Source of the DNA: Lachnoclostridium sp.
Lineage (GTDB): Bacteria > Bacillota_A > Clostridia > Lachnospirales > Lachnospiraceae
Length of the DNA: 24,361 bases
Reading direction: 5' to 3'
NCBI GenBank assembly: GCA_015057755.1
Contig: SVDR01000040.1
Location: 1-24,361 of the forward strand
The notes beneath the pieces are model-generated. The model did no database searches, was not told the DNA's origin, and saw nothing but the letters and a program-made list of their open reading frames with translations. A program made the position numbers and the translations under genes. Of the stretch, positions 14,346 through 21,349 are shown in pieces; position 1 is the stretch's first letter, and each line of letters starts with the position of its first letter.

Positions 14346-15440
14346 ATGAAAAAGGAGAAAGAATATTTATTTATGTTGAGTCATGTTACAGGTCTGGGCA
14401 CAATCTTGATCCGACGTTTAGGAGAGTGGTTTGGCTCTTATGAAGCGGTTTGGAAAAGTAACAGTCAAACATTGACAAACACACATATATTAAACGAGAA
14501 ACGACAGGAGGCATTTTGGGAGTGGCGCAAAAGGGAGGATGAATTAAGAAGAGAATACGAGTCCTTGGAAAAGAATCATATTCGCTATATCACACATTTG
14601 GAAGAAAGATATCCGAAGCGATTGCTTCCCTACAGAGAGTCGCCGGTCGGTTTATTTGTAAAAGGAGAACTTCCGGATGAACAGAGTCCCACAGTTGCCA
14701 TTGTTGGTGCCAGAAAATGTACCGAGTACGGAAGGCAGGCTGCGGAATATCTGTCTAGTGAGTTGGCGGCATACGGAGTTCAGATATTGAGCGGTCTGGC
14801 TCTGGGAGTAGATCGAGCTGCACATGAGGGCTGCCTTCGGTCAGAAGGAAAAACGTTTGCGGTTATGGGATGTGGTGTAAACACCTGTTATCCGCGTGAA
14901 AATTATCGTCTATATAAGGAGATACAAGTGAATGGAGGAATCATTAGCGAATTTGTACCGGGAACCGCTCCGACTGCTATGAATTTTCCAATGCGCAACA
15001 GAATTATCAGCGGATTGGCGGATGCTGTGATCATTGCAGAGGCAAGAGAAAAAAGTGGTTCACTGATAACGGGAGATCTGGCATTGGAGCAGGGAAAAGA
15101 AGTCTTTGCACTTCCCGGAAGGATTAATGATCCACTTAGTGCAGGCTGTAACCGGCTGTTGCAGATGGGGGCGGCAGTGTGTCTTGGACCGGAGGATATA
15201 CTGGATTTTTTTGGTCTGGATACAGGCGGAACTTTAAGGGAAAATAAAAAATCAGAAAAGAGACTTGCCAAGCGGGAAAAATTGGTGTATAGTTTCATAG
15301 ATTCTCGCCCCCAATCTCTGGAGGAAATTGTTACTTTTTGCCAAATTCCGGTTTCGGAGGTATTAGAAAGTCTGATGACTTTAGAACTGTCCGGATACAT
15401 TCAGAGTTGTGGGAACCAAAATTATTGCAGAAAGATGTGA
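14346..15440 (+). CDS. dprA: DNA-processing protein DprA
   Basis: DprA binds incoming single-stranded DNA and loads RecA during natural transformation; it is also widespread in bacteria not known to be competent. The N-terminal helical region (YLFMLSHVTGLGTILIRRLGEWFGSYEAV) leads to the Rossmann-like core: VAIVGARKCTEYGRQ (from about residue 117), LSGLALGVDRAAHEGCL, VMGCGVNTCYPREN, MNFPMRNRIISGLADAVIIAEAREKSGSLITG and the late FALPGRINDPLSAGCNRLLQMGA. A C-terminal winged-helix region follows (SLEEIVTFCQIPVSEVLESLMTLELSGYI). The length is 364 residues. ATG 14346 is 8 bases after the comM stop with only a poor ribosome site, so translation is probably coupled. The longer frame from 14286 overlaps comM and is rejected. 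Confidence 0.95.
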   Translation: MKKEKEYLFMLSHVTGLGTILIRRLGEWFGSYEAVWKSNSQTLTNTHILNEKRQEAFWEWRKREDELRREYESLEKNHIRYITHLEERYPKRLLPYRESPVGLFVKGELPDEQSPTVAIVGARKCTEYGRQAAEYLSSELAAYGVQILSGLALGVDRAAHEGCLRSEGKTFAVMGCGVNTCYPRENYRLYKEIQVNGGIISEFVPGTAPTAMNFPMRNRIISGLADAVIIAEAREKSGSLITGDLALEQGKEVFALPGRINDPLSAGCNRLLQMGAAVCLGPEDILDFFGLDTGGTLRENKKSEKRLAKREKLVYSFIDSRPQSLEEIVTFCQIPVSEVLESLMTLELSGYIQSCGNQNYCRKM

Positions 15441-15449
15441 GGTTTTAGA

Positions 15450-17519
15450 ATGGCGAACAGTCTTGTGATTGTGGAGTCTCCTGCAAAGGTTAAGACAATA
15501 AAGAAGTTTTTAGGCAGTACTTATGAAGTGGATGCATCCGGTGGTCATGTTCGTGATCTCCCGAAAAGTACTCTCGGCGTAGATGTTGAAAATGATTATG
15601 AACCGAAGTACATTACCATCCGTGGAAAAGGGGATGTTCTCGCCAAACTCAGAAAAGAAGTAAAAAAAGCAGATAAGATTTATCTTGCAACTGACCCGGA
15701 CCGTGAAGGAGAAGCGATTTCCTGGCATTTGATGAAAGCACTGAAGCTGGACGAGGTCAAAGATAAAAAGGTTTATCGTATCAGCTTCAATGAAATTACA
15801 AAAAATGCCGTTAAGGCATCTTTAAAAGCTCCGAGAGAACTGGATATGAATCTTGTTGATGCGCAGCAGACACGACGTATTTTGGACCGTATGGTAGGAT
15901 ACAGCATCAGTCCGATCTTATGGGAAAAAGTGAAAAGGGGTCTTAGTGCAGGCCGTGTTCAGTCGGTGGCTCTTCGCATGATCTGTGACAGAGAAGAGGA
16001 AATTGCGGCATTTATTCCAGAGGAATACTGGAGCCTGGAAGCACAGTTTAAGGTGCCGGGTTCGAAAAAGCCGATGATCGCAAAGTTCCAAAAAGACAGG
16101 AATGGCAAAGGTGAGATCAAAAGCAAAGAAGATCTCGAAGCGATTCTTGCGTCTTTAAAAGACGAGAAGTTTGTTGTATCAGAGATCAAGCATGGTGAGA
16201 GAGTAAAAAAAGCTCCGATTCCGTTTACAACCAGTACGCTTCAGCAGGAAGCATCGAAGGCGCTGAATTTCTCTACGCAGAAGACGATGCGTCTGGCTCA
16301 GCAGTTATATGAAGGTGTTGAAGTAAAAGGACACGGAACTATCGGTTTGATCACATACTTGCGTACAGACTCTACCCGTGTGTCAGAGGAAGCAGATAAG
16401 ACCGCGCGAGAGTTTATTTCCTCACAGTATGGAGACCGTTACGTTTCTGCCCAGGATACAGCGAAGAAAAATACAGCTAAGATTCAGGATGCACATGAGG
16501 CGATCCGACCGACGAACATTGCGTTAACACCGGTAAAAGTGAAAGATTCTCTTGCTCGCGATCTGTTCCGCTTATATCAGTTGATCTGGAAACGCTTTGC
16601 AGCAAGCCGTATGGCTCCGGCTGTGTATGAGACTACTTCTGTGAAATTAATGGCAGGCGGTAATACCTTCACGATGACTGCCTCCAGTTTGAAGTTTGAC
16701 GGATTTATGTCTGTATATACAGAGGCAGATGAAAAAGATGAGAAGAGTCAGAACCTTGCTCAAATTGAAATGGGACAGGAGATGGAGCTGGCAGATCTTG
16801 TCAGTGCACAGCATTTTACCCAGCCGCCGGCGCATTATACAGAGGCATCTCTTGTAAAGGCACTGGAAGAGCAGGGAATCGGACGTCCGAGTACGTACGC
16901 TCCGACGATCACAACGATTCTTGCAAGAAGATATGTGGTAAAGGAAAATAAAAACATTTATGTGACAGAGATTGGTGAGGTTGTGAACCGAATCATGAAA
17001 GAATGGTTCCCGAGCATTGTGGATCTTACCTTTACTGCCAATCTGGAGTACCTTCTTGACAGCGTAGGAGACGGACAAATCGAATGGAAGACGGTTGTAC
17101 GCAATTTCTATCCGGATCTGATCGAGGCGGTAAATGAGGCAAAAGACAGCTTAGAAGCTGTGCACATTGCAGATGAGGAATCGGAAGAAGAGTGTGAACT
17201 CTGCGGCAGAAGAATGGTGATCAAGTATGGTCCGCACGGTAAATTCCTGGCATGTCCTGGATTCCCGGAGTGTAAGAACACAAAGCCATACCTGGAAAAA
17301 ACCGGAATTCCGTGCCCGAAGTGCGGCAAAGAGATCATTGTGAAGAAGACAAAGAAAGGCCGTAAGTATTTTGGCTGTGAAGCAAATCCGGATTGTGATT
17401 TTATGTCCTGGCAGAAGCCGGTGATCGAGAAGTGTCCGGACTGTGGCGGTTACATGATTGAAAAAGGAAATAAACTTGCCTGTGCCGATGAGCAGTGTGG
17501 ATTTGTAAAAAATAAATAA
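15450..17519 (+). CDS. topA: DNA topoisomerase I (type IA)
   Basis: It relaxes negative supercoils by transient single-strand cleavage. The TOPRIM domain shows VESPAK with Glu9 and DPDREGE at 82-88, which bind magnesium. The catalytic tyrosine is Tyr303 in TYLRTDSTRVS. The domain II/III signature SAGRVQSVALRMICDRE and the EASLVKALEEQGIGRPSTYAPTITTI block are present. The last 105 or so residues hold three four-cysteine zinc ribbons (CELC...CPGFPEC, CPKC...CEANPDC, CPDC...CADEQC), which aid DNA and RNA polymerase binding in related enzymes. The 689 residues are full length for Bacillota. ATG 15450 follows the dprA stop by 9 bases with a GTGAGG site overlapping that stop. Terminator at 17560-17604. 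Confidence 0.98.
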   Translation: MANSLVIVESPAKVKTIKKFLGSTYEVDASGGHVRDLPKSTLGVDVENDYEPKYITIRGKGDVLAKLRKEVKKADKIYLATDPDREGEAISWHLMKALKLDEVKDKKVYRISFNEITKNAVKASLKAPRELDMNLVDAQQTRRILDRMVGYSISPILWEKVKRGLSAGRVQSVALRMICDREEEIAAFIPEEYWSLEAQFKVPGSKKPMIAKFQKDRNGKGEIKSKEDLEAILASLKDEKFVVSEIKHGERVKKAPIPFTTSTLQQEASKALNFSTQKTMRLAQQLYEGVEVKGHGTIGLITYLRTDSTRVSEEADKTAREFISSQYGDRYVSAQDTAKKNTAKIQDAHEAIRPTNIALTPVKVKDSLARDLFRLYQLIWKRFAASRMAPAVYETTSVKLMAGGNTFTMTASSLKFDGFMSVYTEADEKDEKSQNLAQIEMGQEMELADLVSAQHFTQPPAHYTEASLVKALEEQGIGRPSTYAPTITTILARRYVVKENKNIYVTEIGEVVNRIMKEWFPSIVDLTFTANLEYLLDSVGDGQIEWKTVVRNFYPDLIEAVNEAKDSLEAVHIADEESEEECELCGRRMVIKYGPHGKFLACPGFPECKNTKPYLEKTGIPCPKCGKEIIVKKTKKGRKYFGCEANPDCDFMSWQKPVIEKCPDCGGYMIEKGNKLACADEQCGFVKNK

Positions 17520-17559
17520 TACGGAAAATATGAACAATTCATAAAGACAAAACAAAAGG

Positions 17560-17604
17560 AAAGCGTCTAAAAATAACCATAATGGGGATTTTTAGACGCT
17601 TTTT
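17560..17604 (+). terminator. Intrinsic terminator after topA
   Basis: AAAGCGTCTAAAAAT (17560-17574) pairs perfectly with ATTTTTAGACGCTTT (17588-17602) around a 13-base loop, and the T-run continues to 17604. Confidence 0.9.
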
Positions 17605-17634
17605 ATATGATTTTTGAAATTATCCGAAAAAGTC

Positions 17635-17663
17635 TTGATATTTCCAAATAATTGTGCTACAAT
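17635..17663 (+). promoter_or_regulatory. codY promoter
   Basis: TTGATA (17635-17640), a 17-base spacer and TACAAT (17658-17663) with a TGC extension. The start codon is 59 bases further on, after GGGAGG. Confidence 0.75.
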
Positions 17664-17721
17664 TTACGTGTTAAAACAATTTTATTATACGATATCGTGA
17701 GGAAAGGGAGGTTTTCGGATA

Positions 17722-18504
17722 ATGAGTGTTGAATTACTGGATAAAACCCGAAAAATAAATAAACTACTCCACAACAATAATTCGCACAAAGTTGTATTCA
17801 ATGACATCTGTAAAGTACTGAGCGAGATTTTATTATCGAATATTCTCGTGATCAGTAAGAAGGGAAAGGTTTTAGGCGTTAGCATTTGTCCGGGCGTGGA
17901 TGAGATTCACGAGCTGATCGAAGACAAAGTCGGTGGTTATATCGATAAGATGCTGAATGAACGTCTTTTAAGCGTTCTTTCCACAAAGGAGAACGTAAAC
18001 CTTGCGACTCTCGGATTTGCAGAGGAGAACGTTAAAAAGTATCAGGCTATTATTACACCAATCGATATCGCCGGAGAACGTCTTGGAACTCTGTTTATCT
18101 ACAAGCAGAATGAGCAGTATGATATTGATGATATTATTTTGAGCGAATATGGTACAACAGTAGTTGGTCTTGAGATGATGCGCTCTGTAAATGAGGAGAA
18201 TGCAGAAGAGACAAGAAAGATTCAGATTGTGAAGTCTGCGATCAGTACACTGTCCTTCTCCGAGCTGGAAGCGATCACTCATATTTTTGATGAGTTGGAT
18301 GGAAACGAGGGTATCCTCGTTGCCAGCAAGATTGCTGACCGTGTAGGAATCACACGTTCAGTTATCGTAAACGCACTTCGTAAGTTTGAAAGTGCCGGTG
18401 TGATCGAGTCCAGATCTTCCGGTATGAAGGGAACTTATATTAAGGTTCTCAATGATGTGATCTTCGAAGAACTGAAAACATTAAAGGCTGCTAACGGTAA
18501 ATAG
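17722..18504 (+). CDS. codY: GTP- and branched-chain-amino-acid-sensing transcriptional regulator CodY
   Basis: CodY represses nutrient-acquisition and stationary-phase genes when GTP and isoleucine, leucine and valine are plentiful. The N-terminal GAF-like sensor opens LLDKTRKINKLLHNN and includes ISKKGKVLGVS and ITPIDIAGERLGTLFIYK. The C-terminal winged helix-turn-helix VASKIADRVGITRSVIVNALRKFESAGVIE starts near residue 200 and is close to the B. subtilis sequence as I remember it. At 260 residues it is full length. It has its own promoter and terminator (18532-18566), so it is a single-gene unit between topA and rpsB. I saw no strong CodY box (AATTTTCWGAAAATT) upstream, so autoregulation is not supported. 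Confidence 0.97.
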   Translation: MSVELLDKTRKINKLLHNNNSHKVVFNDICKVLSEILLSNILVISKKGKVLGVSICPGVDEIHELIEDKVGGYIDKMLNERLLSVLSTKENVNLATLGFAEENVKKYQAIITPIDIAGERLGTLFIYKQNEQYDIDDIILSEYGTTVVGLEMMRSVNEENAEETRKIQIVKSAISTLSFSELEAITHIFDELDGNEGILVASKIADRVGITRSVIVNALRKFESAGVIESRSSGMKGTYIKVLNDVIFEELKTLKAANGK

Positions 18505-18531
18505 TCCGTGTTTGGCTGAAGGCTGATTAGA

Positions 18532-18566
18532 GAGGTGTCGTCCGTAATTGACGACACTTCTTTTTT
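18532..18566 (+). terminator. Intrinsic terminator after codY
   Basis: GAGGTGTCGTC (18532-18542) pairs with GACGACACTTC (18550-18560), with one G-T pair, around a 7-base loop, followed by TTTTTT (18561-18566). Confidence 0.9.
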
Positions 18567-18610
18567 GTTGAAAATGTTGAAAAAAATGTAAAAAAACATG
18601 AAAAAAGCAC

Positions 18611-18639
18611 TTGCAAGAAAAATGGTCTTGTGATATAGT
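18611..18639 (+). promoter_or_regulatory. rpsB-tsf promoter
   Basis: TTGCAA (18611-18616), a 17-base spacer and TATAGT (18634-18639). It implies a start near 18646 and a leader of about 110 bases before rpsB. Confidence 0.75.
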
Positions 18640-18645
18640 AGGAGA

Positions 18646-18757
18646 GCTGATATTATGCACGTCTGCGGATTCTGAGAGCGGTGCTTTTCCGGGGTACGGA
18701 AAGTCTTCAAGGAAGCAAGATGCAGGCGGAAGAATTTAACCAATGGAGGGAAATACA
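18646..18757 (+). promoter_or_regulatory. Structured rpsB leader, candidate S2-binding autoregulatory RNA
   Basis: CGTCTGC (18660-18666) can pair with GCAGGCG (18722-18728), closing a domain. The domain contains a hairpin made of TTTTCCG and CGGAAAG around GGGTA (about 18687-18705) and a small CTTC-AAG-GAAG hairpin (about 18708-18718). The ribosome site GGAGGG comes 16 bases later. Leaders of this kind often bind the encoded ribosomal protein; that role is inferred, and I cannot match it to a named class. Confidence 0.45.
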
Positions 18758-19489
18758 ATGAGCGTTATTTCAATGAAACAGCTTCTGGAAGCCGGCGTAC
18801 ATTTCGGTCACCAGACAAGAAGATGGAACCCGAAAATGGCTCCGTACATTTTTACAGAGAGAAATGGTATCTACATCATCGACCTTCAGAAATCTGTAGG
18901 TAAAGTTGATGAGGCTTACAAAGCAATCTCTGACATCGCTGCTGACGGCGGCACAATCCTTTTCGTAGGTACAAAGAAACAGGCTCAGGATGCTATCAAG
19001 ACAGAGGCAGAGCGTTGCGGTATGTACTTCGTAAACGAGAGATGGCTCGGCGGTATGCTCACAAACTTCAAGACAATCCAGTCCAGAATTGCTAGACTCA
19101 AAGCAATCGAGAAGATGTCTGAGGACGGAACATTTGATGTTCTTCCGAAGAAGGAAGTTATCGAGCTTAAGAAAGAGTGGGAGAAACTTGAGAAGAACCT
19201 TGGCGGTATCAAGGAAATGAAGAAGATCCCGGATGCTATCTTCGTAGTAGACCCGAAGAAGGAAAGAATCTGCGTACAGGAAGCACACACACTCGGTATT
19301 CCGCTTATCGGTATTGCTGATACAAACTGTGATCCGGAAGAGCTTGACTATGTAATCCCGGGTAACGATGATGCTATCAGAGCCGTAAAACTGATCGTAT
19401 CCAAGATGGCAGACGCTGTTATCGAGGCTAATCAGGGTGTAGCAGAAGAAGTTGAAGAAGTTGCTGTAGAAGAGGCTGTAGAGGCTTAA
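18758..19489 (+). CDS. rpsB: 30S ribosomal protein S2
   Basis: A structural protein of the small ribosomal subunit. It opens with the family signature [27 protein letters not shown] and contains [46 protein letters not shown] and [31 protein letters not shown]. An acidic low-complexity tail rich in Glu, Val and Ala ends the 243 residues. ATG 18758 is chosen: it follows GGAGGG by 7 bases, while an in-frame ATG at 18743 would contain that ribosome site. Codon choice is markedly biased (ACA, GCT, AAG), as expected for a highly expressed gene. It is cotranscribed with tsf, 67 bases downstream. Confidence 0.99.
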   Translation: MSVISMKQLLEAGVHFGHQTRRWNPKMAPYIFTERNGIYIIDLQKSVGKVDEAYKAISDIAADGGTILFVGTKKQAQDAIKTEAERCGMYFVNERWLGGMLTNFKTIQSRIARLKAIEKMSEDGTFDVLPKKEVIELKKEWEKLEKNLGGIKEMKKIPDAIFVVDPKKERICVQEAHTLGIPLIGIADTNCDPEELDYVIPGNDDAIRAVKLIVSKMADAVIEANQGVAEEVEEVAVEEAVEA

Positions 19490-19502
19490 TTCTAATGGCA
19501 GC

Positions 19503-19523
19503 CCGGTATCCGAGAGGAGCCGG
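19503..19523 (+). other. Small hairpin between rpsB and tsf
   Basis: CCGG-TA-TCC (19503-19511) pairs with GGA-G-CCGG (19516-19523) around a GAGA tetraloop. There is no T-run. It may be a processing or stability element in the rpsB-tsf message. Confidence 0.35.
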
Positions 19524-19556
19524 TAGTTTGATTTTCATATATCGGAGGAAACGAAC

Positions 19557-20501
19557 ATGGCAGCAGTAACAGCAGCATTAGTAAAAGAATTAAGAGAAAT
19601 GACAGGCGCTGGTATGATGGACTGTAAGAAAGCTCTTACAGCTACAGAAGGCGACATGGATAAAGCAGTAGAGTTCTTACGTGAAAAAGGACTTGCAGGC
19701 GCAGCTAAAAAAGCTGGTCGTATTGCAGCAGAGGGTATCGTAGTTACAGCTCTTACAGAGTGCGGCAAGAAAGCTGTAGTTGTAGAGGTTAACGCTGAGA
19801 CAGACTTCGTAGCAAAGAACGAGAAGTTCCAGAACTACGCAGCAGATGTTGCAGCTCAGGCTCTTAACACAACAGCATCCAACATGGACGAGTTCATGGC
19901 TGAGACATGGGCTAAAGATACAACTCTCACAGTTAAAGAAGCTCTTGCTTCCCAGATTTCCATCATCGGCGAGAACATGAACATCCGTCGTTTTGAGCAG
20001 GTTGTAGAGGAGAACGGTTGCGTTGTTTCCTACATCCACGCTGGCGGTAAGATCGGTGTTCTTATCGACGTTGAGACAGACGTTGTTAACGACGCTGTTA
20101 AAGAGATGGCTAAGAACGTAGCTATGCAGGTTGCAGCTTTAAGACCGCAGTACACAAACAGCAAAGAAGTAAGCGCTGAGTACCTTGAGCACGAGAAAGC
20201 TATCCTTATGGCTCAGATCATGAATGATCCGAAGGAAGCTTCCAAGCCGGAGAAAGTTATCCAGGGTATGATCGCAGGTCGTATCAACAAGCAGCTCAAA
20301 GAGATCTGCTTACTTGATCAGGTTTACGTTAAAGCAGAAGATGGCAAGCAGACAGTTGCTCAGTATGTAGCTCAGGTTGCAAAAGAGAACGGTGCTAACA
20401 TCACAGTTAAGAAGTTCGTTCGTTTCGAGACAGGTGAAGGTCATGAGAAGAAGGAAGAGAACTTTGCAGAAGAAGTTGCTAAGCAGATGGCTGGAAAGTA
20501 A
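19557..20501 (+). CDS. tsf: Elongation factor Ts
   Basis: The guanine-nucleotide exchange factor that regenerates EF-Tu-GTP during translation. The N-terminal UBA-like domain reads TAALVKELREMTGAGMMDCKKALTATEGDMDKAVEFLREKG, followed by the EF-Tu contact motif NAETDFVAKNEKFQ. The dimerisation and C-terminal modules contain GGKIGVLIDVE and KICLLDQ-like sequence (KEICLLDQVYVK). At 314 residues it is typical for Clostridia. AGGAGG ends close before ATG 19557 at suitable spacing (tatcGGAGGaaacgaac). It has the same strong codon bias as rpsB and forms the end of that operon, closed by the terminator at 20532-20569. Confidence 0.99.
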   Translation: MAAVTAALVKELREMTGAGMMDCKKALTATEGDMDKAVEFLREKGLAGAAKKAGRIAAEGIVVTALTECGKKAVVVEVNAETDFVAKNEKFQNYAADVAAQALNTTASNMDEFMAETWAKDTTLTVKEALASQISIIGENMNIRRFEQVVEENGCVVSYIHAGGKIGVLIDVETDVVNDAVKEMAKNVAMQVAALRPQYTNSKEVSAEYLEHEKAILMAQIMNDPKEASKPEKVIQGMIAGRINKQLKEICLLDQVYVKAEDGKQTVAQYVAQVAKENGANITVKKFVRFETGEGHEKKEENFAEEVAKQMAGK

Positions 20502-20531
20502 TTCTTCTATAGGAATTAATTTTAAAAACAG

Positions 20532-20569
20532 AACCTCGCAGATGGAAAAATCCATTTGCGAGGTTTTTT
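20532..20569 (+). terminator. Intrinsic terminator after tsf
   Basis: AACCTCGCAGATGGA (20532-20546) pairs with TCCATTTGCGAGGTT (20551-20565), with one G-T pair and an AAAA loop, followed by T's to 20569. Confidence 0.92.
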
Positions 20570-20581
20570 ACATGTCATACA

Positions 20582-20633
20582 AACAAGCAGCGAAGAAAAT
20601 GCGGTGTTCATCGCATTTTCCTCGCTACTTGTT
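20582..20633 (-). terminator. Long hairpin at the 3' end of pflA
   Basis: About 20 pairs in three blocks, 20582-20587/20628-20633, 20589-20593/20622-20626 and 20595-20603/20612-20620, broken by two single mismatches, with an 8-base loop. It includes the pflA stop codon (20625-20627). Read on the minus strand it is followed by only a short T-run (TTTGT), but the tsf terminator stem lies next in line, giving double protection between converging units. Confidence 0.6.
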
Positions 20634-21347
20634 AAAGCTTTTTAATTTTTCCTCCAAAGACAGTACCTGGTTTTTATCTGCTGCAGGAATATGGGAAAAA
20701 GGAAATTTAATTCCTAATTCGTCATATTTAACCTGACATATTTTTTTGAAGGGAAGTAATTCGATCTGTTCCACACAGGTATATGGTTCGATCAGATGTG
20801 TCAATTGCTCAATTTGTTCAGGGGTATCATTAATCGTAGGAATAATTACCTGGCGGATGCGTGTTGGGATAGAATGGTTTTCCAAACAGGATAAAAACTC
20901 AAGCGGTGCATGCAAAGAGCATCCTACATGTTTTTGATAAAGGGCATCGTCAGTATATTTTATATCCAAGAGAACATAATCGGTTTCCGAAAGAAGACGT
21001 TTCACAGCAGGTGTTAAAATGCTTCCTGATGTATCCAGACATGTATGGATGCCGGCTTCGTGGCAGAGGCGGAATAATTCATATACAAAATCAGCCTGCA
21101 GCAAAGGTTCGCCGCCGGAGACAGTGATGCCTCCGTTTTCTTTGAAGTATTCACGATAGCGGAGTACTTTTTGAACGATTTCCATGGGAGAGAATTGACG
21201 GCCTTCGTTTAATTTCCAGGTGTCAGGATTATGGCAGCAGCTGCAGCGAAGATTACAGCCCTGCATAAAAACTACAAATCGTACCCCGGGACCATCTAAG
21301 GTCCCGAGGCTTTGAAAGGAATGAATATAACCAAGTGCAGAACTCAT
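20625..21347 (-). CDS. pflA: Pyruvate formate-lyase activating enzyme
   Basis: A radical SAM enzyme that abstracts a hydrogen from the glycyl residue of PFL under anaerobic conditions. At 240 residues it matches the single-domain PflA form without the ferredoxin insert. Motifs are GTLDGPGVRFVVFMQGC, the cluster ligands Cys31, Cys35 and Cys38 in CNLRCSCCHNPDTW, the SAM-binding GGITVSGGEPLLQ and LDTSG. The position just before the third cysteine, normally aromatic (C-x3-C-x-aromatic-C), is a cysteine here (Cys37). The start lies 2 bases after the pflB stop, so translation is probably coupled. It is transcribed with pflB from the riboswitch-controlled promoter. Confidence 0.97.
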   Translation of the reverse strand: MSSALGYIHSFQSLGTLDGPGVRFVVFMQGCNLRCSCCHNPDTWKLNEGRQFSPMEIVQKVLRYREYFKENGGITVSGGEPLLQADFVYELFRLCHEAGIHTCLDTSGSILTPAVKRLLSETDYVLLDIKYTDDALYQKHVGCSLHAPLEFLSCLENHSIPTRIRQVIIPTINDTPEQIEQLTHLIEPYTCVEQIELLPFKKICQVKYDELGIKFPFSHIPAADKNQVLSLEEKLKSFNK

Positions 21348-21349
21348 AA

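Noticed and set aside
17705..17724. A possible CodY box near GGTTTTCGGATAATG over the codY start
   Set aside because: It matches the 15-base consensus at only about ten positions and includes the ribosome site and start codon; not enough to call autoregulation.
18505..18757. tRNA or other small RNA gene between codY and rpsB
   Set aside because: No cloverleaf or CCA end is visible; the stretch is explained by the codY terminator, the rpsB promoter and a structured leader.
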